Below the pieces are notes generated by a model. It had not been told where the DNA came from and did no database searches. It worked only from the letters and a program-made list of their open reading frames with translations. Positions 16,959 through 24,835 of a DNA stretch of 64,000 nucleotides are shown here, one piece after another. Every line of letters starts with the position of its first letter. Position 1 is the stretch's first letter. Location of the stretch: the NCBI GenBank assembly GCA_024104275.1, contig JAGGHK010000002.1:109993-173992 (forward strand), in the 5' to 3' direction. The translations under genes were made by a program, and so were the position numbers. Source of the DNA: Bifidobacterium sp. Its GTDB lineage: Bacteria > Actinomycetota > Actinomycetes > Actinomycetales > Bifidobacteriaceae.

Positions 16959-17903
16959 TCACTGATTGCTGTCCCGGCTCAACGCTTCAAGTAGCTGGTC
17001 ATCACGCGACTGAACGGTCTGGGCGGCCTGCTCGCCCTGCCAGTCATAGAAGCCCTTGCCGCTCTTCGAGCCCAGCTCGCCGGCGTCCACCTTGGCCTTA
17101 AGCGCGGTGTCCTCGCCTGTTTCGTTTGCCAGATCGTCGTAAAGGTACTTGGAGATATTGTCAAAAACGTCAAGCCCGCCGAGGTCGGCGCTGGCGATCG
17201 GGCCAAGAATCGCCCACCTGCGGCCGAGACTGTATTTGACGATGTCATCGACGGCTTCGGGCGTGGCAATGCCGCGCTCGACGATGTTCAGACATTCGCG
17301 GATGACCGCCAGCTGAATGCGGTTGCCGACGAATCCCAGAGATTCGGTTTTGAGCGGGACGGCGTGCTTGCCGATGTGGTTCATCAGCTCCACCGTGACG
17401 TCCACAGTCTCCTGATCGGTCTTCTCGCCGGGCACCACCTCGACCAACGGCATAAGCTGGGCTGGGTTCCAGAAGTGCGCAACCACGAAGCGGCCGGGAT
17501 TCTGCAAACCGGAAGCGATGGCGGACGGGCTCAGACCCGAGGTATTGGTGGCCAGAATGGTCTGCTCGGAGACGATGCCTTCGACCTTCTTCCAGACATC
17601 GTGCTTGACTTCCAGATTCTCAAGCACCGATTCAATGATGAAATCGACGTCTGCAAGCGCCTCGTAATCGGTGGTCATCGAAATGCGCCCGAGCACGGCG
17701 TCTTTGTCCGCAGCTTTGACCATACCGGATTTGATGAACGTGTCGAGGTCGCGCTCGATGAGTTTGCGACCACGATCCAACGCCGGCTGCGCCGTATCGA
17801 CTACGGTCACCGCATAGCCCTTCATCGCGAATTGCAGCGCGGTGGCATGCCCCATCGTACCAGCACCAAGGTTGCCGATCCTCTTAATATCCGTCATTTT
17901 CAT
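16959..17903 (-). CDS. 3-hydroxyacyl-CoA dehydrogenase family protein
   Basis: This is a 314-residue NAD-dependent dehydrogenase of the 3-hydroxybutyryl-CoA / L-gulonate dehydrogenase group. The Rossmann motif is GAGTMG (about 13-18). The catalytic region is ILATNTSGLSPS followed by VVAHFWNPAQLMPLVEVVPG (about 139-158), and the C-terminal domain has ESLGFVGNRIQ and the ending SGKGFYDW. AAGGAG precedes the ATG at 17903. No other beta-oxidation or butyrate genes lie nearby, so the physiological substrate is open; a hydroxy acid rather than an acyl-CoA is possible. It stands alone, divergent from rpsP. Confidence 0.88.
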   Translation of the reverse strand: MKMTDIKRIGNLGAGTMGHATALQFAMKGYAVTVVDTAQPALDRGRKLIERDLDTFIKSGMVKAADKDAVLGRISMTTDYEALADVDFIIESVLENLEVKHDVWKKVEGIVSEQTILATNTSGLSPSAIASGLQNPGRFVVAHFWNPAQLMPLVEVVPGEKTDQETVDVTVELMNHIGKHAVPLKTESLGFVGNRIQLAVIRECLNIVERGIATPEAVDDIVKYSLGRRWAILGPIASADLGGLDVFDNISKYLYDDLANETGEDTALKAKVDAGELGSKSGKGFYDWQGEQAAQTVQSRDDQLLEALSRDSNQ

Positions 17904-18119
17904 AGATATATCTCCTTGAAAGCAGCATCAGGGTGCGGCTTCGTTTTTCAAGGATATAACGGAACCGGAATCTATCCAGCGGGCGCGATATAGTTGAAAA
18001 GTTATTCACGGGTGCGGGGCCCTCTCAATCCCGCAGGTCGTGAGGGACAACGCGGATTCAAGCAAGTATGCCCCACATACGAGTTCGAAACCGCAATGAT
18101 ACCTACAAGGAGAGCCACA

Positions 18120-18608
18120 ATGGCTACCAAGATTCGTCTGAAGCGCATGGGCAAGAAGTTCTATGCCTTCTACCGCATTGTCGTCATGGATGAGCGCAAG
18201 AAGCGTGACGGCAAGTCGATCGAAGAGATCGGCCTGTACGATCCGAACCAACAGCCTTCGATGATCAAGATCGATTCCGATCGTGCTCAGTACTGGCTTG
18301 GCGTCGGCGCACAGCCGAGCGAACCGGTCCTGAATCTTTTGAAGATCACCGGCGACTGGCAGAAGTTCAAGGGTCTGCCGGGTGCCGAGGGCACGCTCAA
18401 GACCGCGCAAGACGGCCCGGATGCCGCTGCCCGCGTCGAAGCCGCTGAGGCCGACGCGCAGAAGCTCAAGGCCAAGCAGTCCGAAGCCAAGGCGAAGGCC
18501 GAGGCCGAGAAGGCCGCGGAAGCCGCCAAGGCCGACGAGGAGAAAGCTGCGGAAGACGGCGCCGAAGAGGCCAAGGCAGAAGCTGCTGAAACCGAGAAGG
18601 CTGAGTAA
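18120..18608 (+). CDS. rpsP: 30S ribosomal protein S16
   Basis: The start [13 protein letters not shown] at 18120 follows an AAGGAGAG site; upstream in-frame codons are leader. The protein has 162 residues. The conserved S16 core occupies about 1-85 ([31 protein letters not shown]). The rest is an Ala/Glu/Lys-rich tail of about 75 residues, typical of actinobacterial S16 and probably disordered. Two bases separate it from khpA. It begins the conserved rpsP-khpA-rimM-trmD cluster. Confidence 0.96.
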   Translation: MATKIRLKRMGKKFYAFYRIVVMDERKKRDGKSIEEIGLYDPNQQPSMIKIDSDRAQYWLGVGAQPSEPVLNLLKITGDWQKFKGLPGAEGTLKTAQDGPDAAARVEAAEADAQKLKAKQSEAKAKAEAEKAAEAAKADEEKAAEDGAEEAKAEAAETEKAE

Positions 18609-18610
18609 TC

Positions 18611-18844
18611 ATGCTCGCACAAGCTGTGGAACATCTCATTTCCAATATCGTCGACTTTCCCGATGATGTGTCGGTGAAGTCCCACGAAAACGCCCGCGGC
18701 GAGCTGTTGCGGGTGCGTGTGAATCCTGAAGACATCGGGCGCGTGATCGGTCGTTCCGGCCGCACCGCCAATGCGATTCGTACCGTAGTGCAGGCGTTGT
18801 CCGACCACAAGGTGCGCGTCGACATCATGGATGTTCGCAAGTGA
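18611..18844 (+). CDS. khpA: KH-domain RNA-binding protein KhpA
   Basis: This 77-residue protein has a single KH domain with the nucleic-acid loop GRVIGRSGRTANAIRT (about 44-59, the GxxG element). KhpA-type proteins bind RNA and, in Gram-positive bacteria, partner with KhpB/Jag to affect cell elongation and division. Position between rpsP and rimM is conserved. Its TGA overlaps the GTG start of rimM (GTGA at 18841-18844), so the genes are coupled. Confidence 0.93.
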   Translation: MLAQAVEHLISNIVDFPDDVSVKSHENARGELLRVRVNPEDIGRVIGRSGRTANAIRTVVQALSDHKVRVDIMDVRK

Positions 18845-19587
18845 ATCGCGACGAAACCATTTCGCAGCAGACAGACCCTCAGCAGCGTGAACTGTTGAGG
18901 GTCTGCCGTATCGGGCGTGCGCAAGGGCTCAAGGGCGAGGTCAACGTCCGCGCGTTCACCGACGAACCGGAGCTGCGGTTTGCCCCTGGCGCTGTCTTGT
19001 ATGCCAAAGACGGCTCGCGAACCTACACCATCGCTCATTCCCGCACGTTTAAAGACCGTTGGATTCTGCATTTCAAGGGCGTTGACAATCGTGACGCTTC
19101 CGAGGCGCTGAACGGCTTGGAACTTTACGTCGAAGCCGATGACCCCGAAGAAATGGCCGAGGAAGACGCCTGGTATCCCAAGGATCTTATCGGGCTCGAG
19201 GCACATGTCGCAGAGAATCCTGCCAACGGAATTGATACAGGCAAATCCGGCAATGTCATTGGCAAGGTCGTTGACGTCATCGACGGCCCGGCGCAATCCC
19301 TGCTGAAAATCCGCTTGGCCACGCCGGTTATCGAACAGAAAGATGGCAATTTTGTTGCCGCCCCTGCTGCTGGAGCCGACACGAATAATGACAATTCCAA
19401 CGATTCTGGAAACATCGGCAAACATAATGGTTCTAAGGCTTCCGGCAACAGAGCATCCAAAAACGATGCGGATAAGGTCATCAAAACGGCCCTGGTGCCA
19501 TTTGTCGATGAACTCGTGCCGGATATCGACTTGGATGAGCACCATCTCACGCTCGACCCTCCGATCGGCTTGGTTCCCGGACTCTGA
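18841..19587 (+). CDS. rimM: Ribosome maturation factor RimM
   Basis: RimM helps assemble the head of the 30S subunit and binds S19. It has 248 residues against about 170 usually. The GTG start overlaps the khpA stop. The N-terminal domain begins LLRVCRIGRAQGLKGEVNVRAFTDEPE (two blocks, about 18-44), and the PRC-barrel has WYPKDLIGLEA and GNVIGKVVDV (about 139-148). A Asn/Ser/Asp-rich insertion of about 45 residues (about 178-220) sits inside the PRC domain, before the final VPFVDELVPDIDL. The insertion is unusual, but the frame is intact. Confidence 0.94.
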   Translation: MNRDETISQQTDPQQRELLRVCRIGRAQGLKGEVNVRAFTDEPELRFAPGAVLYAKDGSRTYTIAHSRTFKDRWILHFKGVDNRDASEALNGLELYVEADDPEEMAEEDAWYPKDLIGLEAHVAENPANGIDTGKSGNVIGKVVDVIDGPAQSLLKIRLATPVIEQKDGNFVAAPAAGADTNNDNSNDSGNIGKHNGSKASGNRASKNDADKVIKTALVPFVDELVPDIDLDEHHLTLDPPIGLVPGL

Positions 19588-19651
19588 CCGCTCATTCTCG
19601 CCGAAGACATTTCAATAATTTTTCATCGTTGCGGCAATCATTATATTGTTG

Positions 19652-19858
19652 GGGGGTTCTTGGCGCGCCAAGAACCCCCTTTTCTCTAAAATGATGGGTA
19701 ATTCTGCCAAAAAACGCCCTCTTGGCGCACCAAGACCCCCAAAATCATAAAAATGAGATCTGATTCTTCGATTTTTGACCCACTTGGCGCGCCAAGAACC
19801 CTTAGAATCGAAGAATTGAGCCTCAATCTTTCATTTTTAGCCCACTTGGCGCGCCAAG
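19652..19858. repeat. 62-bp-period palindrome array A (4 copies)
   Basis: The palindrome CTTGGCGCGCCAAG lies at 19659-19672, 19721-19734 (one mismatch), 19783-19796 and 19845-19858: three steps of exactly 62 bp. The first copy is extended to a perfect 28-bp palindrome (19652-19679) followed by TTTT, so it also resembles the terminator of rimM. The 48-bp spacers differ but share aligned positions, for example ATTCT/AATCT at spacer positions 29-33, and show a weaker second dyad at their middle (clear in 19811-19830). The whole gap between rimM and trmD (19588-19978) contains no gene. Confidence 0.95.
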
Positions 19859-19978
19859 AGTGTCCCTGTATCAACACTTGCATGCTGCTGAACAATACAG
19901 GGACGCAATTCTCAATCCTTCTTATTGATGCCTTGCTTCAGCTTTTACTGACGGATGGGGTCACGATATGGTTGAACC

Positions 19979-20866
19979 ATGAAGATCGATATCGTGTCCG
20001 TGTTTCCCGAGTATTTCGAAGCCCTCAATGTCGGCCTGTTTGGCAAGGCCATCGAGCATGGGCTGCTCGACGTGAAAACGCACGATTTGCGCGACTGGAC
20101 CCACGACGTGCACCATTCCGTCGACGATACGCCGGTCGGCGGCGGCGCCGGCATGGTGATGAAACCCGAGGTCTGGGCCGAGTGCCTCGATGATTTGCTC
20201 GAGCTAGAACCTGTCGAAATCGCGGATACTAACGATGTGGCAGACTCATCGAAGCAATCAGAATCCGATGATGACAGCGAAAATCCTGATTTATCTGAAG
20301 CCAACCCCGCTAAACCGATCCTGATTTTCCCGAACCCTTCGGCACCATTGTTTACCCAGCGCGACGCAACCGAACTTTCGCGAGCCGACCACCTTCTGTT
20401 CGGTTGCGGACGTTACGAAGGATACGACGCACGCATTCCCCGCTACTACCGCGCGCAAGGCGTTGACGTGCGCGAATACTCCATCGGCGACTATGTGCTG
20501 AACGGCGGCGAGGTGGCCGTCTCGGTGATGCTGGAGGCCATCACCCGTCTGATGCCCGGATTCATGGGCAACCCCGACTCCATCGTGGAGGAATCATACA
20601 CTGGCCAGAACGCGCTGCTGGAACACTACCAATACACAAAACCAGCCATCTGGCGCGGCATGGGCGTCCCCGACGTGCTCACGAGTGGCGACCATGGCAA
20701 TGTCAACCGTTTCCGCCGCGACGAGGCCATCGCCCACACCGATCGCCTTCGCCCCGACCTCATCGCGCAGCTCGATTGCAAGTCCCTCGACAAGGCCGAC
20801 CGCAAAACCCTGATGTCCTTGGGCTGGGAGGTCTCCGGTTCGCATCCGCGCAAGTTGAATGACTGA
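19979..20866 (+). CDS. trmD: tRNA (guanine-N1-)-methyltransferase
   Basis: TrmD methylates G37 of tRNAs reading CNN/GGN codons, preventing +1 frameshifts. It has 295 residues, against about 240-260. It begins MKIDIVSVFPEYFEAL and has GGGAGMVMKPEV (about 52-63), the trefoil-knot SAM site LLFGCGRYEGYDARI and YSIGDYVLNGGE (about 165-176), and the C-terminal WEVSGSHPRKLND. An acidic Ser/Asp insertion at about 80-115 lies before the knot. It is separated from rimM by repeat array A, whereas in most bacteria rimM and trmD are adjacent. Confidence 0.95.
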   Translation: MKIDIVSVFPEYFEALNVGLFGKAIEHGLLDVKTHDLRDWTHDVHHSVDDTPVGGGAGMVMKPEVWAECLDDLLELEPVEIADTNDVADSSKQSESDDDSENPDLSEANPAKPILIFPNPSAPLFTQRDATELSRADHLLFGCGRYEGYDARIPRYYRAQGVDVREYSIGDYVLNGGEVAVSVMLEAITRLMPGFMGNPDSIVEESYTGQNALLEHYQYTKPAIWRGMGVPDVLTSGDHGNVNRFRRDEAIAHTDRLRPDLIAQLDCKSLDKADRKTLMSLGWEVSGSHPRKLND

Positions 20867-20898
20867 TTTATTGCCAGAACTAAAAGCGCCAGCAGCGC

Positions 20899-21474
20899 TT
20901 ACTCATGGTCGATGTAGTAGACCTCGGTTTCGCCGTAGTGACGCTGGTCGGAGACTTGCCAGTCTTTCGGCATCACCAGCGGATCGGAACGTGTTGAACG
21001 CTCGAAAACCACGACCGTCTGATCGTCTGCGACCGGAGACGCGACCAAATCGGCGATGAGCTGGTTGCATTCCTCGGTGGTGAGCGCATATGGAGGGTCA
21101 GCGAAAATCACGTCGAAGGCGGGGCCATCGTAGCCCGAAGCGATGCGTTCGGCACGTTTACGCATCACACGGGCTTTCATTACGCGCGAATCCCATGCAC
21201 GGTTGCGCTTGAGATTCTTGAGTTCCTTGTCGATCAGCGCCGCCGCCGGGCCGGCCAATTCAACGGCGACCAGCTCGTCGGCACCGCGCGAAAGCGCCTC
21301 GATGCCCAGAGCTCCGGTTCCAGCGAACAAGTCAAGCACGCGAGCGCCATCCAGCACTCCCCACGCTTCCAGCTTCGAGAAAATGGCCTCTTTCGTCCGG
21401 TCGGTCGTCGGCCGGGTGCCCGGCTTGGCCTTGGCAAGCTCAAATCCCTTGAATCGTCCCGCAATCACACGCAC
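20899..21474 (-). CDS. rsmD: 16S rRNA (guanine966-N2)-methyltransferase RsmD
   Basis: This 191-residue SAM-dependent enzyme methylates G966 of 16S rRNA. It begins MRVIAGRFKGFELAKAKPGTRP (two blocks), with the SAM motif VLDLFAGTGALGIEALSRGA at about 42-61 and the catalytic motif IFADPPYAL (DPPY) at about 123-131. The length is normal. Its start lies 28 bp past the recG stop, so recG and rsmD are probably co-transcribed on the minus strand, a common pairing in actinobacteria. It converges with trmD. Confidence 0.93.
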   Translation of the reverse strand: MRVIAGRFKGFELAKAKPGTRPTTDRTKEAIFSKLEAWGVLDGARVLDLFAGTGALGIEALSRGADELVAVELAGPAAALIDKELKNLKRNRAWDSRVMKARVMRKRAERIASGYDGPAFDVIFADPPYALTTEECNQLIADLVASPVADDQTVVVFERSTRSDPLVMPKDWQVSDQRHYGETEVYYIDHE

Positions 21475-21502
21475 AGTTCTACCTTATAGCTATATAAAGA
21501 GC

Positions 21503-24403
21503 TCAGTTACTCAGAATCTCGGACTCGCCGCCACGCGTGAAGTCGAGGACAGCACCAGCGAGTTGAGGTTGGTCGCCCAACGTTGAGTCACGCTTGAGCA
21601 AGGCTTCCGCCTGTTCGCGGGCATCGGCGATGATCTTGGCATCCTTCACCACACGAAGCAGCTTCAAGCCCGATTTGCCGCCGGACTGGGCGTCGCCCAA
21701 CACGTCGCCGGCGCCACGCAGCTCAAGATCGGCCTGTGCGATTTCGGCACCGTCGAGCGAGCCTTCGATAACCTTCAAGCGTTGTTCAGCAATGCTCCCA
21801 GGCTCGGCGCGAGACACGAGGAACGCCCAAGAATCGGTACCACCTCGACCAACTCGTCCACGTAACTGATGCAGTTGTGAAAGGCCGTAACGATCGGCAT
21901 CAAAAACGGTAATACAACTTGCCTGCGGCACATCTACACCGACCTCGATAACCGTTGTCGCCACCAGAATCGGCGTTTTTCCAGACTCGAAATCAGCCAT
22001 CACCTGCCGCTTGGTTTCGTCGTCGTCACGTCCGGTCAACGTCGCGAATTTTATGCCAGCAAATTGCGGCAAAGACGAAAGCCGGTGCGCGATTTCCTCG
22101 ACGGCATGCAGCGGCGGCTTAGGCTCACGCGGCGAGCCGTCATCATTTTCGTCGCCATAATCGGAGACCTCAATAAAGTCGTCATTGTTTACTTCTTCAA
22201 CACGACTGGACTTTGTACGCTTCGAAAAGCTTTGTGCCGCCAGTTCGGCATCGGCTTCATCCGCATCGATCCTCGGGCAGACAACGTACGCACGCTCCCC
22301 TGCGTCGATGCGCCGACGAATATGCACGAACATCTGTGCCATCATGCTGCCGTCAGCCTCGGGCACGATGAACGTGCGGATCGGCTTGCGTCCGCCGGGC
22401 AGCTCAGTGAGCCACGAGATATCGAGGTCGCCGAACCACGTCATCGCCGCGGTGCGCGGAATCGGGGTCGCCGTCATAACAAGGAGGTGTGGGGTCCGCT
22501 CGCCTTTCGAACGCAGAATCTCGCGCTGCTCAACACCGAACCGATGCTGCTCGTCGATGACCACCAGCGCAAGGTTGGGTGCCTGGAACATCTTTGAAAA
22601 TGCCGCGTGTGTGGCGATGATGATGCCGGGTTCGCCGCTGGCCGCCGCAGCAAGCGCCTTGCGCCGGGCCGCCAGTTTCATTCCCCCGGTCAACAGCGTC
22701 ACCGGGATGGTTGAAGACTGGTTATCAGGCTTTTTCTTGCTCTTACTTGTGCCGTTATCTTCGACATCGAAAGCCATTATTTTATCGGCACTATCACCAG
22801 CAATCTTGGCCACCATGCCGCTGATGGTCTCGAAATGCTGCTCGGCGAGCACCTGCGTCGGTGCCACCAAAACGGCCTGGTTGCCGGATCCGACAGCCTG
22901 CAGCATGGCCGCGAGCGCCACGACGGTTTTGCCGGAGCCAACCTCGCCTTGAAGCAGTCGTTGCATCGGGTAGCTCCGAGCCATGTCCTCGCAGATGGTG
23001 TCGATGACGTCTTGCTGGCCGTGAGTCAGATCAAACGGTAACGATTCAACGAACCGCTCTCGCAGCTCGGAATCCTTGCATTCGAAAGTCTCGGCCTTAC
23101 GCGAGTTCTCACGTTCCTGCAGCACGGAAACCTGCGAGACAAACGCTTCCTCGTAACGTAACGTCGCCAACGCCGCGTGAAACGCCTTGGTTGATTGCGG
23201 ATCATGAATGGCGGCGAACGCGTCAGCCCGGTGCATGAGATGCTTGGACTCAATCACATCCCGCGGCAGCACGTCGTCAATCGCAGCGCGCAATGCCAGT
23301 ACGTTTGCCTTGTTGTCAGCGGCATCGGAATCAGCAACTTCAGGGACGTCATTGCCATTATTGCCATTCCCGCCATCACTTTCCGATAACCCGCCATCTT
23401 CGGCGACAGAACCGTTATCCTCTCCGGCCATCTCCCCTTCAGAGCTGGCTCCACGATTATTCTTCCGTGATGACTCGGCAGGAAAACCGTCACCGGCATT
23501 GACGCTTTCCCTCAGCGCCGCTTCCCCGCTGGCACGCAAAGCATCGAGCATCGCGACAATGGATTCGTGGATATGCTCGGTCGAAATGCGCGAGGTGGCG
23601 TGGTAGACCGGGCGCGGACGGCAGACGTGCCGCAGCGCCTCGTAGGCGGTTGAGGCGTCGAATTTCAGGGCATTCGCAGCCTGCGTTTGCGTGTACACGC
23701 TGCGATTTTGCGTCGCCGCACCCTGGGATTTATTCGACATGAATGAAGCAGCACCCGCAAGATTCTGCGGTTGGGCAGTCTGCTCTGGCTGGAAATGCGA
23801 AGTGGGGACACCAACGGTGGGGACTACGCCACTTTGCAATGAAGCCTGTGCATCGGTCTGGCTGGAAATATCATCGAAAGAAAATTCGCCGGCACTTACG
23901 GAACCCGACGCTGCCGCCGGATTGGCGAAAACGCTGGCACCTTGCGGCATCACCGTGAGCACTTCGGGATGGGTGAACTGTAGCTGGCCGTTGAACTCGG
24001 TCGGCGTGCCAGCGAGAACGACGTCGGCGCCCGAATGCAGACGGCCGCTCATCCAGTCCATATATTGCTTTTTATGCGAGAAAAAGACCAACCGGCAATT
24101 CGCGCCCGCAACCTGGCGACTCGCAGCGAACGCAGCGTCACCGACAACGGCTTCCAGCCGGTACCCGCGTCTGCCGCCCATCGGAATGACCCGAGCAAAG
24201 CGCACCACGGCTGCGAACGCCATCGGCATACCGACCTTCGCCTCACGGATGGCCCGCAGCGGCACAGGCTCGGTGACGCGGAACGGATAGTAGGTCAGAG
24301 CGTCGCCTACCGTGACCATACCAAGCCCTTTGAGCGCGCTGACCCGCCGTTTATTGGCGATCAGCGCGGAAATCGGAGTGGTAAGGGTGACGGTATTGCT
24401 CAT
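21503..24403 (-). CDS. recG: ATP-dependent DNA helicase RecG
   Basis: RecG remodels stalled forks and branched DNA. It has 966 residues, far more than the usual 700-750. The N-terminal wedge (OB-fold) domain is at about 60-140. The helicase core has Walker A GEVGSGKT (about 492-499), a DEQH box in VVIDEQHRFGVEQRE (about 618-632), TATPIPRT, and motif VI QLRGRVGRGG. Two low-complexity insertions explain the size: a Gln/Ala/Ser stretch at about 160-240 and an acidic Ser/Glu/Asn stretch at about 310-365. A smaller insert is at about 735-765. The frame is unbroken, so the gene should be functional. Confidence 0.95.
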   Translation of the reverse strand: MSNTVTLTTPISALIANKRRVSALKGLGMVTVGDALTYYPFRVTEPVPLRAIREAKVGMPMAFAAVVRFARVIPMGGRRGYRLEAVVGDAAFAASRQVAGANCRLVFFSHKKQYMDWMSGRLHSGADVVLAGTPTEFNGQLQFTHPEVLTVMPQGASVFANPAAASGSVSAGEFSFDDISSQTDAQASLQSGVVPTVGVPTSHFQPEQTAQPQNLAGAASFMSNKSQGAATQNRSVYTQTQAANALKFDASTAYEALRHVCRPRPVYHATSRISTEHIHESIVAMLDALRASGEAALRESVNAGDGFPAESSRKNNRGASSEGEMAGEDNGSVAEDGGLSESDGGNGNNGNDVPEVADSDAADNKANVLALRAAIDDVLPRDVIESKHLMHRADAFAAIHDPQSTKAFHAALATLRYEEAFVSQVSVLQERENSRKAETFECKDSELRERFVESLPFDLTHGQQDVIDTICEDMARSYPMQRLLQGEVGSGKTVVALAAMLQAVGSGNQAVLVAPTQVLAEQHFETISGMVAKIAGDSADKIMAFDVEDNGTSKSKKKPDNQSSTIPVTLLTGGMKLAARRKALAAAASGEPGIIIATHAAFSKMFQAPNLALVVIDEQHRFGVEQREILRSKGERTPHLLVMTATPIPRTAAMTWFGDLDISWLTELPGGRKPIRTFIVPEADGSMMAQMFVHIRRRIDAGERAYVVCPRIDADEADAELAAQSFSKRTKSSRVEEVNNDDFIEVSDYGDENDDGSPREPKPPLHAVEEIAHRLSSLPQFAGIKFATLTGRDDDETKRQVMADFESGKTPILVATTVIEVGVDVPQASCITVFDADRYGLSQLHQLRGRVGRGGTDSWAFLVSRAEPGSIAEQRLKVIEGSLDGAEIAQADLELRGAGDVLGDAQSGGKSGLKLLRVVKDAKIIADAREQAEALLKRDSTLGDQPQLAGAVLDFTRGGESEILSN

Positions 24404-24835
24404 ATTCCCATTCTATTGAAGGCCTACGAACGGTTGGAAAGATCAAATTTATACATGGCCCAACGGATCACCGTATCAGCACGTCACATTCAGTAATCGA
24501 CCCATTCAAGGCCATTTGCATTACATATACGTTCGCCGCCAAGGCCCCGAACAGACCCAGAACTTGTGCCAGCAGACCAACAACATGTCGGATTTTTACA
24601 TTCTGTCGATTGCCTACCAAGCAATATCGACCGGCGAGCAGCCGCGCACGACGAATTCCGAATTCGTTGCGACACCAATCCACCAACGCAAAAATCCCGC
24701 ACAAGTCAACAAATACGTTTCCTTAAATGGCCATATTCAGGCAATTCGCAAAACCCATTTGTCGACTTGTGCGGGATTCATCGGTTGAAGCCGCTTACTT
24801 ACGCAACGACTTCCCGACGGTCGTTCACAGACGCA
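24404..24835. other. Intergenic region MFS 3' end / recG start
   Basis: These 432 bp hold the leader of recG (minus strand) and the terminator of the downstream MFS gene (24693-24778). Several short open frames cross it, but none has a ribosome site or protein-like composition. Confidence 0.5.
24693..24778 (-). terminator. Long-armed hairpin, terminator of MFS gene
   Basis: Arms of 22 bp (24693-24714 and 24757-24778) pair with one mismatch across a 42-nt loop. The core is AATCCCGCACAAGTC and its complement. On the minus strand the second arm is followed by TTTTT, giving a terminator 57 bp past the MFS stop. The arms are unusually long for a terminator, so a small inverted-repeat element (MITE-like) is an alternative. 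Confidence 0.65.

Noticed and set aside
19652-19858. CRISPR array reading of the regularly spaced repeats
   Set aside because: The repeats are only 14 bp and fully palindromic, spacers are not unrelated (they share aligned positions and a central dyad), copies are few, and no cas gene is in the window.
21503-24403. recG as a frameshifted or fused gene because of its length
   Set aside because: The reading frame is continuous and all helicase motifs are present in order. The extra length is low-complexity insertions.
24693-24778. Member of the 62-bp-period family
   Set aside because: The inverted-repeat arms are not repeated at 62 bp, and neither arm is itself palindromic.
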